A stretch of DNA of 64,000 bases from Caenimonas aquaedulcis (GTDB lineage: Bacteria > Pseudomonadota > Gammaproteobacteria > Burkholderiales > Burkholderiaceae_C): the NCBI RefSeq assembly GCF_015831345.1, contig NZ_JADWYS010000001.1, positions 1,002,118-1,066,117 of the forward strand, read 5' to 3'. How positions within the stretch are numbered: the stretch's first letter is position 1; the number at the start of each line of letters is the position of its first letter. The notes under the pieces are model-generated. The model made no database searches and was not told the origin of the DNA. It was given only the letters and a program-made list of their open reading frames with translations. This document shows, piece by piece, positions 26,219 through 34,328 of the stretch. The position numbers and the translations under genes are program-made.

Positions 26219-26232
26219 GCTGCACTGCAACA
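26219..26232. promoter_or_regulatory. Candidate PhaR operator 2 at the phaP transcription start
   Basis: GCTGCACTGCAACA begins 9 bases after the -10 box, where bound repressor would block transcription. It matches operator 1 at 13 of 14 positions. Confidence 0.6.
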
Positions 26233-26300
26233 TAGACCCGACAGACCGGTGTTCAGCGCAGGCCCCGAGTTCCACACCCCACTTTTTATTGGAGATCTCC

Positions 26301-26846
26301 ATGCTGACCGCTGAACAAGTCCTCGCCTCGCAAAAAGCTTCCGTCGAAACCCTCTTCGGCCTGACCACCAAGGCCTTCGAAGGCGTCGAGAAGCTGGTCG
26401 AACTGAACGTCACCGCTTCCAAGGCCGCACTGGCCGAAGCCGCCGGCACCACGCAAGCCATCATGGGCGTCAAGGACGCGCAAGAGCTGCTGGCCCTGCA
26501 AGCCGCCCTCTTCCAGCCCCTGGCCGAGAAGACCGCCGCTTACAGCCGTCACCTGTACGACATCGCTTCGGGCACCGGCGCCGAATTCGGCAAGGCTTTC
26601 GAAGTGCAAGCCGCTGAAGCCCAGAAGAAGTTCCTGGCCGTCGTCGACAACGCCGCCAAGAACGCTCCGGCCGGCAGCGAAACCGCCGTCGCCGTGTTCA
26701 AGAGCGCCGTTGCCGCCGGCAACAACGCCCTGGAATCCGTGCAGAAGGCCGTGAAGCAAGCTTCCGACGTCGCCGAAGCCAATTTCAACGCGGTCGCCAA
26801 CCAGGCCGTCAACGCTGCCAAGACGACCACGTCCAAGAAGCGCTAA
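26301..26846 (+). CDS. phaP: Phasin (polyhydroxyalkanoate granule protein)
   Basis: The 181-residue Ala-rich amphipathic helical protein matches PhaP of Burkholderiales: [20 protein letters not shown], then [19 protein letters not shown] and a Lys-rich tail. Phasins coat PHA granules and control their size. The ATG follows GGAGATCTCC, a strong ribosome-binding site. Codon use is biased toward a few frequent codons (GCC, AAG, CTG), as expected for an abundant protein. It is monocistronic, with its own promoter, two PhaR-like operators and a strong terminator. No PHA synthase or phaR gene lies in the window. Confidence 0.93.
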   Translation: MLTAEQVLASQKASVETLFGLTTKAFEGVEKLVELNVTASKAALAEAAGTTQAIMGVKDAQELLALQAALFQPLAEKTAAYSRHLYDIASGTGAEFGKAFEVQAAEAQKKFLAVVDNAAKNAPAGSETAVAVFKSAVAAGNNALESVQKAVKQASDVAEANFNAVANQAVNAAKTTTSKKR

Positions 26847-26904
26847 ACAGCACAAGTTGTCTCCTCGGGTCCTTTCGACACCCTCACGGGTTCAGGGATC
26901 CTTC

Positions 26905-26935
26905 AAGGGCAGATCGCAAGGTCTGCCCTTTTTTT
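26905..26935 (+). terminator. Intrinsic terminator of phaP
   Basis: AAGGGCAGA pairs with TCTGCCCTT around an 8-base loop, and the stem runs into a tract of seven T residues. It lies about 60 bases after the phaP stop. Confidence 0.9.
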
Positions 26936-26956
26936 ATTTCCGGTCCGCCGCGGCGC

Positions 26957-27850
26957 TCACTTCGTCTTCGCTTCGATCGCCGACCTGAGCTGCGGCAGCA
27001 GCCGCTGCATGGCGGCGCGGCCCGCATCGATCGAGCGGCGGCGGGCGGTGAAGTCCGCACCGCCCACGCCCGCCAGCGCCGGACGCACCACGACGTCCGC
27101 TTCGCGCAGGCCGAAGTGGTTGATGGACTGGCCCATGATCGCGAAGGTCTGCAGCAGGATCTGCATCGTGTCGCCGGCCGGGTTTCCTTCGGGCGCGCTG
27201 GAAATGTCGACGGCGATCACCAGTTCGGCGCCCATCTGCTTCGCGTACCGCACCGGCACCGGCGCGACCAGTCCGCCGTCCACGTATTCGTGGGTGCCGA
27301 TCTTCACCGGCAGGAACACCGCGGGCACCGCGCTGGAGGCGCGTACCGCCGTCCCCGTGTCGCCGCGCTGGAAGAGCACGCCCTGCCCGGAGTTGAGATC
27401 GGTCGCGACGATGCCCAGCGGCAGCGGCATCTGCTCGATCAGCTTGTGGCCGACTTCCCCGTTGACGTAGCGCGCAAGCGCCTCGCCACGCAGCACGCCG
27501 CGGCTGAAAATCGGCAGCGTCCAGTCGGTGAAGGCGGCCTCCTCCATCGACTCGGCAAGCTGCCGCAGCTGCTTGCCGCTGCGCCCGCTCGCGTAGAGCG
27601 ACGCGACCAGGCTGCCGGCGGAAGTGCCCACCACGTAGTCCGGCCGGATGCCGGCCTCCTCCAGCGCCTGGATCACGCCCACGTGCGCGAATCCGCGCGC
27701 CGCGCCCCCGCCCAGTGCGAGCCCGATGCGCGGCGCGCGCTTGGCGACCGGTTGCGGCGGCACCACCGGCTCGGGCACGACGGGCGCGCTCGTGCAGGCC
27801 GCCAGCAGGCCAAGGCAGGCGGCGGCCAGGGCCGCCTTGGTCCTTGTCAC
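26957..27850 (-). CDS. Patatin-like phospholipase lipoprotein
   Basis: The protein has the patatin motifs: oxyanion loop GLALGGGAARGFAHVGV, nucleophile Ser in VVGTSAGSLVAS, and the catalytic Asp in YVDGGLVAPVPV. A lipoprotein signal with lipobox LAAC precedes these, so the enzyme is probably a membrane-anchored lipid acyl hydrolase of the RssA/YchK-like type. The start is uncertain. GTG at 27850 gives a short classic lipoprotein leader after GGAGGG, although spacing is tight; ATG at 27889 adds 13 residues. It is divergent from the iron-receptor gene and converges on the phaP terminator. Confidence 0.86.
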   Translation of the reverse strand: MTRTKAALAAACLGLLAACTSAPVVPEPVVPPQPVAKRAPRIGLALGGGAARGFAHVGVIQALEEAGIRPDYVVGTSAGSLVASLYASGRSGKQLRQLAESMEEAAFTDWTLPIFSRGVLRGEALARYVNGEVGHKLIEQMPLPLGIVATDLNSGQGVLFQRGDTGTAVRASSAVPAVFLPVKIGTHEYVDGGLVAPVPVRYAKQMGAELVIAVDISSAPEGNPAGDTMQILLQTFAIMGQSINHFGLREADVVVRPALAGVGGADFTARRRSIDAGRAAMQRLLPQLRSAIEAKTK

Positions 27851-27861
27851 AGCCCTCCAAC

Positions 27862-27876
27862 TGAGAATGATTCGCG
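27862..27876. promoter_or_regulatory. Possible Fur box between patatin and iron-receptor genes
   Basis: TGAGAATGATTCGCG matches the 7-1-7 Fur pattern TGATAAT-N-ATTATCA at 10 of 14 positions. It lies 52 bases before the iron-receptor start. The context is suggestive but the right half is weak. Confidence 0.33.
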
Positions 27877-27927
27877 TTTGACTTATCATCGTGCCATTCT
27901 TCCACAAGGCATTTCCCAAGGATTTAC

Positions 27928-28968
27928 ATGGCTCACAAGACTGCGGCGCTGGCTTTCACCCTGCTGGCCGCCACCACCGGCGCCCACGCCCAGGACCAGG
28001 TGCTGAACCTCTATTCCGCGCGCCACTATTCGACCGACGAAGCGCTCTATACGAACTTCACGAAGGCCACGGGCATCAGGATCAACCGCGTGGACGCCGA
28101 CGACGCCGGCATCATCGCGCGCCTGAAGTCCGAAGGCGCCGCATCGCCCGCCGACGTGATCCTGCTGGTCGACGCAGCGCGCCTCTACAAGGGCGAGGTC
28201 GAGGGCATGTTCCAGCCCGTCAAGTCCAGGGCGCTGGACGACGCGATCCCGGCGCAATACCGCGGCAAGGCCACGCCCGAGGGCACACCCTGGTTCGGGT
28301 TCTCCATGCGCGCCCGCGTCATCGCCTACGACAAGCTGAAGGTGAAGCGCGAGGACGTCGACACCTACGAGGAACTCGCCGACCCGAAGAACAAGGGCCG
28401 CATCTGCATCCGCTCGGGCTCCCACCCCTATAACCTGTCGCTCTTCGGCGCGATCACCGAACACATGGGCGAGCAGAAGGCGGAGGCCTGGCTCAAGGGC
28501 GTGGTCGCGAACCTCGCGCGCGACCCCAAGGGCGGCGACGTCGACCAGATCAAGGCCGTGGGCGCGGGCGAATGCCAGGTGGCGGTGAGCAACACCTACT
28601 ACATCGCGCGCCTGATCCGCTCCAACAACCCGGACGACCGCGCGCTCATGGAGCGTGTGGGCGTCGTCTTCCCGAATCAGTCGTCCTGGGGCACGCACGT
28701 CAACATCGCGGGCGGCGCCGTCGCGAAGTACGCCAAGCATCCGGATGCCGCGGTGAAGTTCCTCGAATACCTCGCGAGCCCGGACGCTCAGAACTACTTC
28801 GCCAACGGCAACAACGAATGGCCCATCGCAAAAGGTGTGCAGGTGAGCAATCCGGCGCTCAAGGCGATGAGCGGCGGACACTTCAAGAGCGAGACCATCC
28901 CGCTCGCGGCGGTCGGCGCGAACCAGGTCAAGGTGCAGCAGATGCTGGACCGCGTCGGATTCAAGTGA
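27928..28968 (+). CDS. Iron(III) ABC transporter substrate-binding protein (FutA/FbpA type)
   Basis: The 346-residue protein has a Sec signal peptide (cleavage about after AHA-Q, residue 21) and the FbpA/FutA fold. Visible signatures are VLNLYSARHYSTDEALYTNF with an early Tyr, IRSGSHPYNLSLFGAI, and VAVSNTYYIARLIRS with the double Tyr that coordinates ferric iron. It delivers Fe3+ to an inner-membrane ABC permease. No permease or ATPase gene lies nearby in the window, so the receptor is an orphan here. AAGGATT precedes the ATG. A possible Fur box lies upstream. Confidence 0.9.
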   Translation: MAHKTAALAFTLLAATTGAHAQDQVLNLYSARHYSTDEALYTNFTKATGIRINRVDADDAGIIARLKSEGAASPADVILLVDAARLYKGEVEGMFQPVKSRALDDAIPAQYRGKATPEGTPWFGFSMRARVIAYDKLKVKREDVDTYEELADPKNKGRICIRSGSHPYNLSLFGAITEHMGEQKAEAWLKGVVANLARDPKGGDVDQIKAVGAGECQVAVSNTYYIARLIRSNNPDDRALMERVGVVFPNQSSWGTHVNIAGGAVAKYAKHPDAAVKFLEYLASPDAQNYFANGNNEWPIAKGVQVSNPALKAMSGGHFKSETIPLAAVGANQVKVQQMLDRVGFK

Positions 28969-28983
28969 GGCGGATCGGACATA

Positions 28984-29006
28984 ATTGACGTTTACGTCAA
29001 CGTCAA
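28984..29006. promoter_or_regulatory. Candidate LiuR (MerR-type) operator upstream of the SDR gene
   Basis: TTGACG, TTTA and CGTCAA form an inverted repeat, followed directly by a second CGTCAA. The motif resembles those of MerR-type LiuR regulators of branched-chain amino acid and acyl-CoA catabolism in proteobacteria. It ends 25 bases before the start codon. Confidence 0.5.
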
Positions 29007-29031
29007 CTTCCACACGCACCCAGGAGTTTCC

Positions 29032-29790
29032 ATGGACATCAGCGGCAAGGTCTTCATCGTCACCGGCGGGGCCTCCGGGCTCGGCGAAGGCACGGCGCGC
29101 ATGCTCGCCGCGGCCGGCGGCAAGGTCGTCATCGCGGACATGCAGGCCGACAAGGGCGAGGCAGTCGCGAAGGACATCGGCGGCGCTTTCGTCAAGTGCG
29201 ACGTGAGCCAGGAGGCCGACGGCCAAGCCGTGGTGGCCAAGGCGGTGTCGATGGGCAAGCTAATGGGGCTCGTGAACTGCGCGGGCATCGCGCCGGCGGA
29301 AAAGACCGTGGGCAAGAACGGCGCGCATTCGCTGGCCGTCTACACGAAGACCATCATGGTGAACCTCGTGGGCAGCTTCAACATGATCCGCCTCGCCGCC
29401 GACGCGATGTGCAAGAACGAGCCGGAATCGACGGGCGAGCGCGGCTGCATGATCTCCACCGCTTCCGTCGCCGCGTACGACGGCCAGATCGGCCAGGCCG
29501 CCTACAGCGCGTCCAAGGGCGGCGTCGTCGGCATGACCTTGCCGATCGCGCGTGACCTGTCGCGCAACGGCATCCGCAACATGACGATCGCACCGGGCAT
29601 CTTCGGCACGCCGATGCTGTTCGGCATGCCCAAGGACGTGCAGGACGCGCTCGCCGCCAGCGTGCCCTTCCCCTCCCGCCTCGGCACCCCCGAGGACTAC
29701 GCGAAGCTCGCGAAGCACATCTTCGAAAACGACATGCTCAACGGCGAGGTGATCCGCCTCGACGGCGCGATCCGCCTCGCGCCGAGGTGA
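29032..29790 (+). CDS. SDR-family 3-hydroxyacyl-CoA dehydrogenase (HSD17B10-like)
   Basis: The 252-residue short-chain dehydrogenase has the NAD site [10 protein letters not shown] (about residues 12-21), Asp in VIADMQAD for NAD preference, NCAG near 82, catalytic Ser in [13 protein letters not shown], and YSASKGG (Tyr and Lys). The long, divergent middle and the C-terminal [15 protein letters not shown] match type II 3-hydroxyacyl-CoA / 2-methyl-3-hydroxybutyryl-CoA dehydrogenases, which act in isoleucine and fatty-acid breakdown. The upstream LiuR-like operator supports this. CAGGAG precedes the ATG, and the stop overlaps the next start in a GTGA. Confidence 0.92.
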   Translation: MDISGKVFIVTGGASGLGEGTARMLAAAGGKVVIADMQADKGEAVAKDIGGAFVKCDVSQEADGQAVVAKAVSMGKLMGLVNCAGIAPAEKTVGKNGAHSLAVYTKTIMVNLVGSFNMIRLAADAMCKNEPESTGERGCMISTASVAAYDGQIGQAAYSASKGGVVGMTLPIARDLSRNGIRNMTIAPGIFGTPMLFGMPKDVQDALAASVPFPSRLGTPEDYAKLAKHIFENDMLNGEVIRLDGAIRLAPR

Positions 29791-31625
29791 GGTTCCGCCT
29801 CGCGCTCTGCGCCGCCGCGCTTGGCGTCGCGGCATGCACGGCGCCGGCGCGATTCGACTACGCCATCCCCAACCAGCCCGAGAGCGGGTCGGGCTACACG
29901 CCGAAGCCCGGATGGGCGACGAGCCGGTTTTCCGTCGCCGCCGCCAATCCGCTTGCGACGGACGCGGGCTACCAGGTCCTCAAGGCCGGCGGCTCGGCCG
30001 TGGACGCCGCGATCGCGGTCCAGATGGTCCTCGCGCTCGTCGAGCCGCAATCCAGCGGCATCGGCGGCGGCGCGCTGCTGCTTCACTTCGACGGAAAGGA
30101 AGTCGAAGCATTCGACGGACGCGAAACCGCGCCGGCTGCCGCGGACGAACGCATGTTCCTCGCGGCCGACGGCAAGCCGCTCTCGTTCTACGAAGCCGTC
30201 GTCGGCGGCCGTTCGGTCGGCGTCCCGGGCGCGGTCCGCATGCTGGAGATGGCGCACCGGCAATACGGCAAGCTGCCTTGGGCCACCCTGTTCCAGCCTG
30301 CGATCACGCTGGCCGAGCAGGGCTTTCACATCGGCCCCCGGCTGCACATGCTCGCGGAATCGGATACGTACCTGCGCAAGGACCCCGTCGCGGCCGCGTA
30401 TCTCTATCGACCCGATGGCCACGCCCGCGACGCGGGCGACCTGCTGCGCAATCCTGAACTCGCCGAGGTGCTGCGAAAGATCGCGGCGCAGGGATCGAAG
30501 GGGTTGCTCGAAGGCGAGGTGGCGCAGGCGATCGTCGACAAGGTACGTTCGCACCCCACGAACCCCGGCCGCCTGAGCCTCGCGGACCTCGCCGGCTACG
30601 AAGCGAAGAGGCGCGAGCCGATCTGCCACGATCATCGTGCGCGTGGCCGCGACTGGCGCCTCTGCGGATTCCCGCCCCCCTCCTCCGGCACGATCGCGAT
30701 CGGCCAGATCCTCGGCATCCTGGAGAACACACCGGCTTCGGGAATGCCGCTCGAAACCGGGTTCGGCGGCGTGGCCGGGACGAGCGCGCCCGCGCCGTCC
30801 GCACCCTGGCTGCACCTCTACACCGAAGCCTCGCGTCTCGCCTTCGCGGACCGCGACCGTTACGTGGCCGACCCCGCCTTCGTGCAGGCGCCCGGCGGGA
30901 ACTGGTCCACGCTGCTCGCCCCGGCCTACCTCGCGCAGCGCGCGAAGCTCATCGACACCTCGCCCGCCGGCAAGAGCATGCGCCGCGCGGTGGCCGGAAC
31001 ACCGGCACCCGGGACAACATCGCTCGCGCCGATGCCCCAGCAGGTCGAGCAGGGCACCTCGCACATCAGCATCGTCGACAGCTACGGCAACGCTATCGCG
31101 ATGACGACCACCGTGGAAGGCCAGTTCGGCGCGCGGCAGATGGTGAGCGTGCACGGTGGCGCCGGCGGCTTCCTGCTGAACAACGAGCTCACCGATTTCA
31201 GCTTCACGCCCGCAGATGCGCAGGGCCTGCCTATCGCCAATCGCGTACAGCCCGGCAAGCGGCCGCGCTCCTCGATGTCGCCCACGCTGGTGTTCGACAA
31301 GGCGAGCGGCCGTTTCGAGATGAGCGTGGGCAGCCCCGGCGGCGCGTTCCTCATCCACTTCACCGCGAAGACGATCTACGGTGTGCTCGACTGGGGCCTG
31401 GACGCGCAGCGCGCCATCGACCTGCCGAACTTCGGCTCCCTCAACGGGCCGAGCGTCCTCGAAGCCGGGCGCTTCCCGCCGGCCACCGTCGATGCCCTGC
31501 GCGCACGCGGCGCGGAAGTGCGCGAAGAAACGCTCACGAGCGGCTTGCAGGCGATCCAGCGCGCCGAACGCGGCTGGTTCGGCGGCGCCGACCCGCGCCG
31601 CGAGGGCGTGGTCAGGGGCGATTGA
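29787..31625 (+). CDS. ggt: Gamma-glutamyltransferase, lipoprotein type
   Basis: The 612-residue Ntn-hydrolase precursor has the autoprocessing nucleophile Thr424 in [19 protein letters not shown], glutamate-binding Arg112 in FDGRETAP, and the oxyanion segment [12 protein letters not shown]. It cleaves gamma-glutamyl bonds of glutathione and related peptides in the periplasm. The N-terminus ends in GVAAC at residue 17, a plausible lipobox, so it may be lipid-anchored. The GTG start overlaps the SDR stop (GTGA). Its last 14 bases overlap the convergent yihY-type gene. Confidence 0.93.
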   Translation: MRFRLALCAAALGVAACTAPARFDYAIPNQPESGSGYTPKPGWATSRFSVAAANPLATDAGYQVLKAGGSAVDAAIAVQMVLALVEPQSSGIGGGALLLHFDGKEVEAFDGRETAPAAADERMFLAADGKPLSFYEAVVGGRSVGVPGAVRMLEMAHRQYGKLPWATLFQPAITLAEQGFHIGPRLHMLAESDTYLRKDPVAAAYLYRPDGHARDAGDLLRNPELAEVLRKIAAQGSKGLLEGEVAQAIVDKVRSHPTNPGRLSLADLAGYEAKRREPICHDHRARGRDWRLCGFPPPSSGTIAIGQILGILENTPASGMPLETGFGGVAGTSAPAPSAPWLHLYTEASRLAFADRDRYVADPAFVQAPGGNWSTLLAPAYLAQRAKLIDTSPAGKSMRRAVAGTPAPGTTSLAPMPQQVEQGTSHISIVDSYGNAIAMTTTVEGQFGARQMVSVHGGAGGFLLNNELTDFSFTPADAQGLPIANRVQPGKRPRSSMSPTLVFDKASGRFEMSVGSPGGAFLIHFTAKTIYGVLDWGLDAQRAIDLPNFGSLNGPSVLEAGRFPPATVDALRARGAEVREETLTSGLQAIQRAERGWFGGADPRREGVVRGD

Positions 31626-32547
31626 CGATCGGCCGCTCGGCCTCGCCGCCGCCGACGCGCAGTGGATTGCGCTTGGGCGGTTCCTCCGGAAGTTCCACCC
31701 GCTCGAACTCGGAGATCACCTGCGCGCCGAGCAACAGCAGAGTCGCGCCGATCTCCAGGCTGAACAGCACGACGATGGCCGTCGTGAGCGAGCCGTACAC
31801 CACGTTCACCTGCGACAGGGTGTTGAAATACCAGACCAGGATATGGCGCGTGATCTCCCACAGCAGTGCCGCCGTCGCGCCGCCGATCAGCGCGTGGCGC
31901 CACGACAGGCGGCCCACCGGCATCACCATGTACACCGAGCTCAGCACGAAGATCTCCCCCGTGAGGCCCAGCACGTAGAGCAGCACGCCGGACACACCCT
32001 TGAGCGACCACTCGTAGCCGAGGAACTCCACGCTCTCCTGCCCCATCGCCTGCAGGCTGCCCGATACCAGCGTCATCACGAGCAGCCCGAACCCCAGGCA
32101 CAGGATGTAGATGTAGGGCAGCAGCGCGGACACGATGTAGCGGCGCTTGCGCACCGCGATGCGGTGCAGGAAGATCACCGTCATCGCGTTCTCCAGGACG
32201 GTGAAGGCGAGCGAGCTGAAAAACAGCATCGTGACGAGCAGCAGCCAGCCGATGACTTCCTTGTGGTCCAGGAAGTTGCGCAATTCGCCCACCATGGCCT
32301 TGGACTGCCCCGGGATCAGCCATTCGAGATAGCGGCCCAGGGTGACGAGCAGCTCCTGCTGGTCGATCACATGCGACAGCGCGATCACCGCGAGGATGAG
32401 CAGCGGCACGACCGACAGCAGCGCGTAATAGGCGACGGCGCCTGCGAGCAGCAGGCCCTGGTTCTTCTTGAAAGCCTTCAGCACGCGCCAGGCGAAGGCG
32501 CCGGGACTCTTGAGGATGTGGGCGACGGCGGGACTGAGCAGGGACAT
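31612..32547 (-). CDS. YihY/BrkB-family inner-membrane protein
   Basis: The 311-residue protein has six predicted helices and the YihY/virulence-factor BrkB signature: LLAGAVAYYALLSVVPLLI (about residues 33-51), SSLAFTVLENAMT, and the C-terminal VYGSLTTAIVVLFSLEIGATLLL cut here to VYGSLTTAIVVLF. These proteins are not ribonuclease BN despite older annotations; their role is unknown. The soluble tail contains [15 protein letters not shown]. It lies downstream of the acyl-CoA ligase on the same strand, 40 bases away. Confidence 0.9.
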   Translation of the reverse strand: MSLLSPAVAHILKSPGAFAWRVLKAFKKNQGLLLAGAVAYYALLSVVPLLILAVIALSHVIDQQELLVTLGRYLEWLIPGQSKAMVGELRNFLDHKEVIGWLLLVTMLFFSSLAFTVLENAMTVIFLHRIAVRKRRYIVSALLPYIYILCLGFGLLVMTLVSGSLQAMGQESVEFLGYEWSLKGVSGVLLYVLGLTGEIFVLSSVYMVMPVGRLSWRHALIGGATAALLWEITRHILVWYFNTLSQVNVVYGSLTTAIVVLFSLEIGATLLLLGAQVISEFERVELPEEPPKRNPLRVGGGEAERPIVNRP

Positions 32548-32587
32548 GGCAAGGCCCAGTATGCCGCGCGCGCGGCCCGCCGTGGGG

Positions 32588-34234
32588 TCAGACGTCGATC
32601 GCCGCCGCCGAGCCTGCCTGCTTGCGCAGCTCGAACTTCTGGATCTTGCCGGTGGAGGTCTTCGGCAGCTCGCCGAAGACCACGGCGCGGGGCACCTTGA
32701 AGCCCGCGAGGTGCTTCTTGCAGTGCGCGACGATGTCCTCGGCCTTCAGCGACGCGCCCGCCTTCAGCTCGACGAAGGCACATGGCGTCTCGCCCCAGCG
32801 CGCGTCCGGCCTGGCGACGACCGCGGCGGCGAGCACATCCGGGTGGCGGTAGAGCACATCCTCCACCTCGATCGACGAAATGTTCTCGCCGCCCGAGATG
32901 ATGATGTCCTTGCTGCGGTCCTTGATCTTGATGTAGCCGTCGGGATATTGCACCGCGAGGTCGCCGGTGTGGAACCAGCCGCCGGCGAAGGCTTCCGCCG
33001 TGGCTGCGGGATTTTTCAGGTAGCCCTTCATCGTGATGTTGCCGCGGAACATGATCTCGCCCATGGTCTCGCCGTCCAGCGGGACGGGCTGCATGGTCGC
33101 GGGGTCGATCACGCGCGCATCGCGCTGCAGGTGGTAGCGCACGCCCTGCCGCGCATTGAGCCTCGCCCGCTCGCCGATGTCGACCTCGTTCCACTCGTCG
33201 TGCTTCGGGCACACCGTCGCGGGGCCGTACACCTCGGTGAGGCCGTAGACGTGCGTGAGGTCGAAGCCCATGCGCTCCATGCCTTCGATCATCGAGGCGG
33301 GCGGCGCCGCGCCGGCCACCATGGCCTTCACGCCGGTGGGAAGCCCGCGCTTCATCTCGTCAGGGGCATTGACCAGCATGCCGTGCACGATGGGCGCGCC
33401 GCAGTAATGGGTGACGCCGTGCGCCGCGATCGCATCGATCATCGCCTTGGCCTCGACCTTGCGCAGGCACACGTTCACCCCCGCCCGCGCGGCGACGGTC
33501 CAGGGGAAGCACCAGCCGTTGCAGTGGAACATGGGCAGGGTCCACAGGTAGACGGGATGCCGCGCCATGTCCCACTCGAGGATGTTCGAGACCGCGTTGA
33601 CCGCCGCGCCGCGGTGGTGATAGACCACGCCCTTGGGATTGCCCGTGGTGCCGCTCGTGTAATTCAGCGCGATGGCATCCCACTCGTCGCCGGGCAATTG
33701 CCACGCGTATTGCGCATCGCCTTCGGCCAGCAGCTGTTCGTAGGTGAGCGCGCCGATCCGCTCGACGGGCCCGGTGTAGACCTCGTCCTCCACGTCGATC
33801 ACGGCGAGCGGCGCCTTCGATTGCCGCAGCGCGATCGCGCGCTTCATCACAGGTGCGAATTCCGGGTCCACGATGACGACCTTCGCCTCGCCGTGGTCCA
33901 GCATGAACGCGATCGTCTCGGCGTCCAGCCGCGTGTTGAGCGCATTGAGCACCGCGCCCGCCATCGGGATGCCGAAGTGCGCCTCCACCATGGGCGGCGT
34001 GTTCGGCAGCATGACGGCGACGGTGTCTCCCTTGCCGACGCCACGCCTTGCCAGCGCGCTCGCGAGGCGGCGGCAGCGGTCGTAGACTTGCGCCCAGTTG
34101 CGCCGCAGGTCGCCGTGCACCACGGCCAGGCGCTCCGGATAAACCTCCGCGGTCCGCTCGATGAACGACAACGGCGAGATCGGCGCGAAGTTCGCGCCGT
34201 TGCGCGCCAGCCCCTGGTCGAAAATGTTCGGCAT
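32588..34234 (-). CDS. Acyl-CoA synthetase (AMP-forming; DmdB/medium-chain type)
   Basis: The 548-residue ANL-family enzyme has the P-loop-like YTSGTTGNPKGVVYHHRG (about residues 186-203), the A5 motif HVYGLTEVYGP, the A7 motif WFHTGDLAV, the hinge IKDRSKDIIISGGENIS, and the C-terminal catalytic Lys in KTSTGKIQKFELR. It forms acyl-CoA from a carboxylic acid, ATP and CoA via an acyl-adenylate. The overall pattern is closest to methylmercaptopropionyl-CoA ligase/medium-chain ligases; the exact acid is not readable. It is divergent from dnaG with 94 bases between the starts. Confidence 0.9.
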   Translation of the reverse strand: MPNIFDQGLARNGANFAPISPLSFIERTAEVYPERLAVVHGDLRRNWAQVYDRCRRLASALARRGVGKGDTVAVMLPNTPPMVEAHFGIPMAGAVLNALNTRLDAETIAFMLDHGEAKVVIVDPEFAPVMKRAIALRQSKAPLAVIDVEDEVYTGPVERIGALTYEQLLAEGDAQYAWQLPGDEWDAIALNYTSGTTGNPKGVVYHHRGAAVNAVSNILEWDMARHPVYLWTLPMFHCNGWCFPWTVAARAGVNVCLRKVEAKAMIDAIAAHGVTHYCGAPIVHGMLVNAPDEMKRGLPTGVKAMVAGAAPPASMIEGMERMGFDLTHVYGLTEVYGPATVCPKHDEWNEVDIGERARLNARQGVRYHLQRDARVIDPATMQPVPLDGETMGEIMFRGNITMKGYLKNPAATAEAFAGGWFHTGDLAVQYPDGYIKIKDRSKDIIISGGENISSIEVEDVLYRHPDVLAAAVVARPDARWGETPCAFVELKAGASLKAEDIVAHCKKHLAGFKVPRAVVFGELPKTSTGKIQKFELRKQAGSAAAIDV

Positions 34235-34328
34235 GCTGTGTCTCCGGTGGCTCCCGGGTCGCTTCCCGGTGTGCGCAGAGGTTAAGGCTTTTCGGTGCCC
34301 CGTGGCATTAGGTAAGAATACGCAAACG

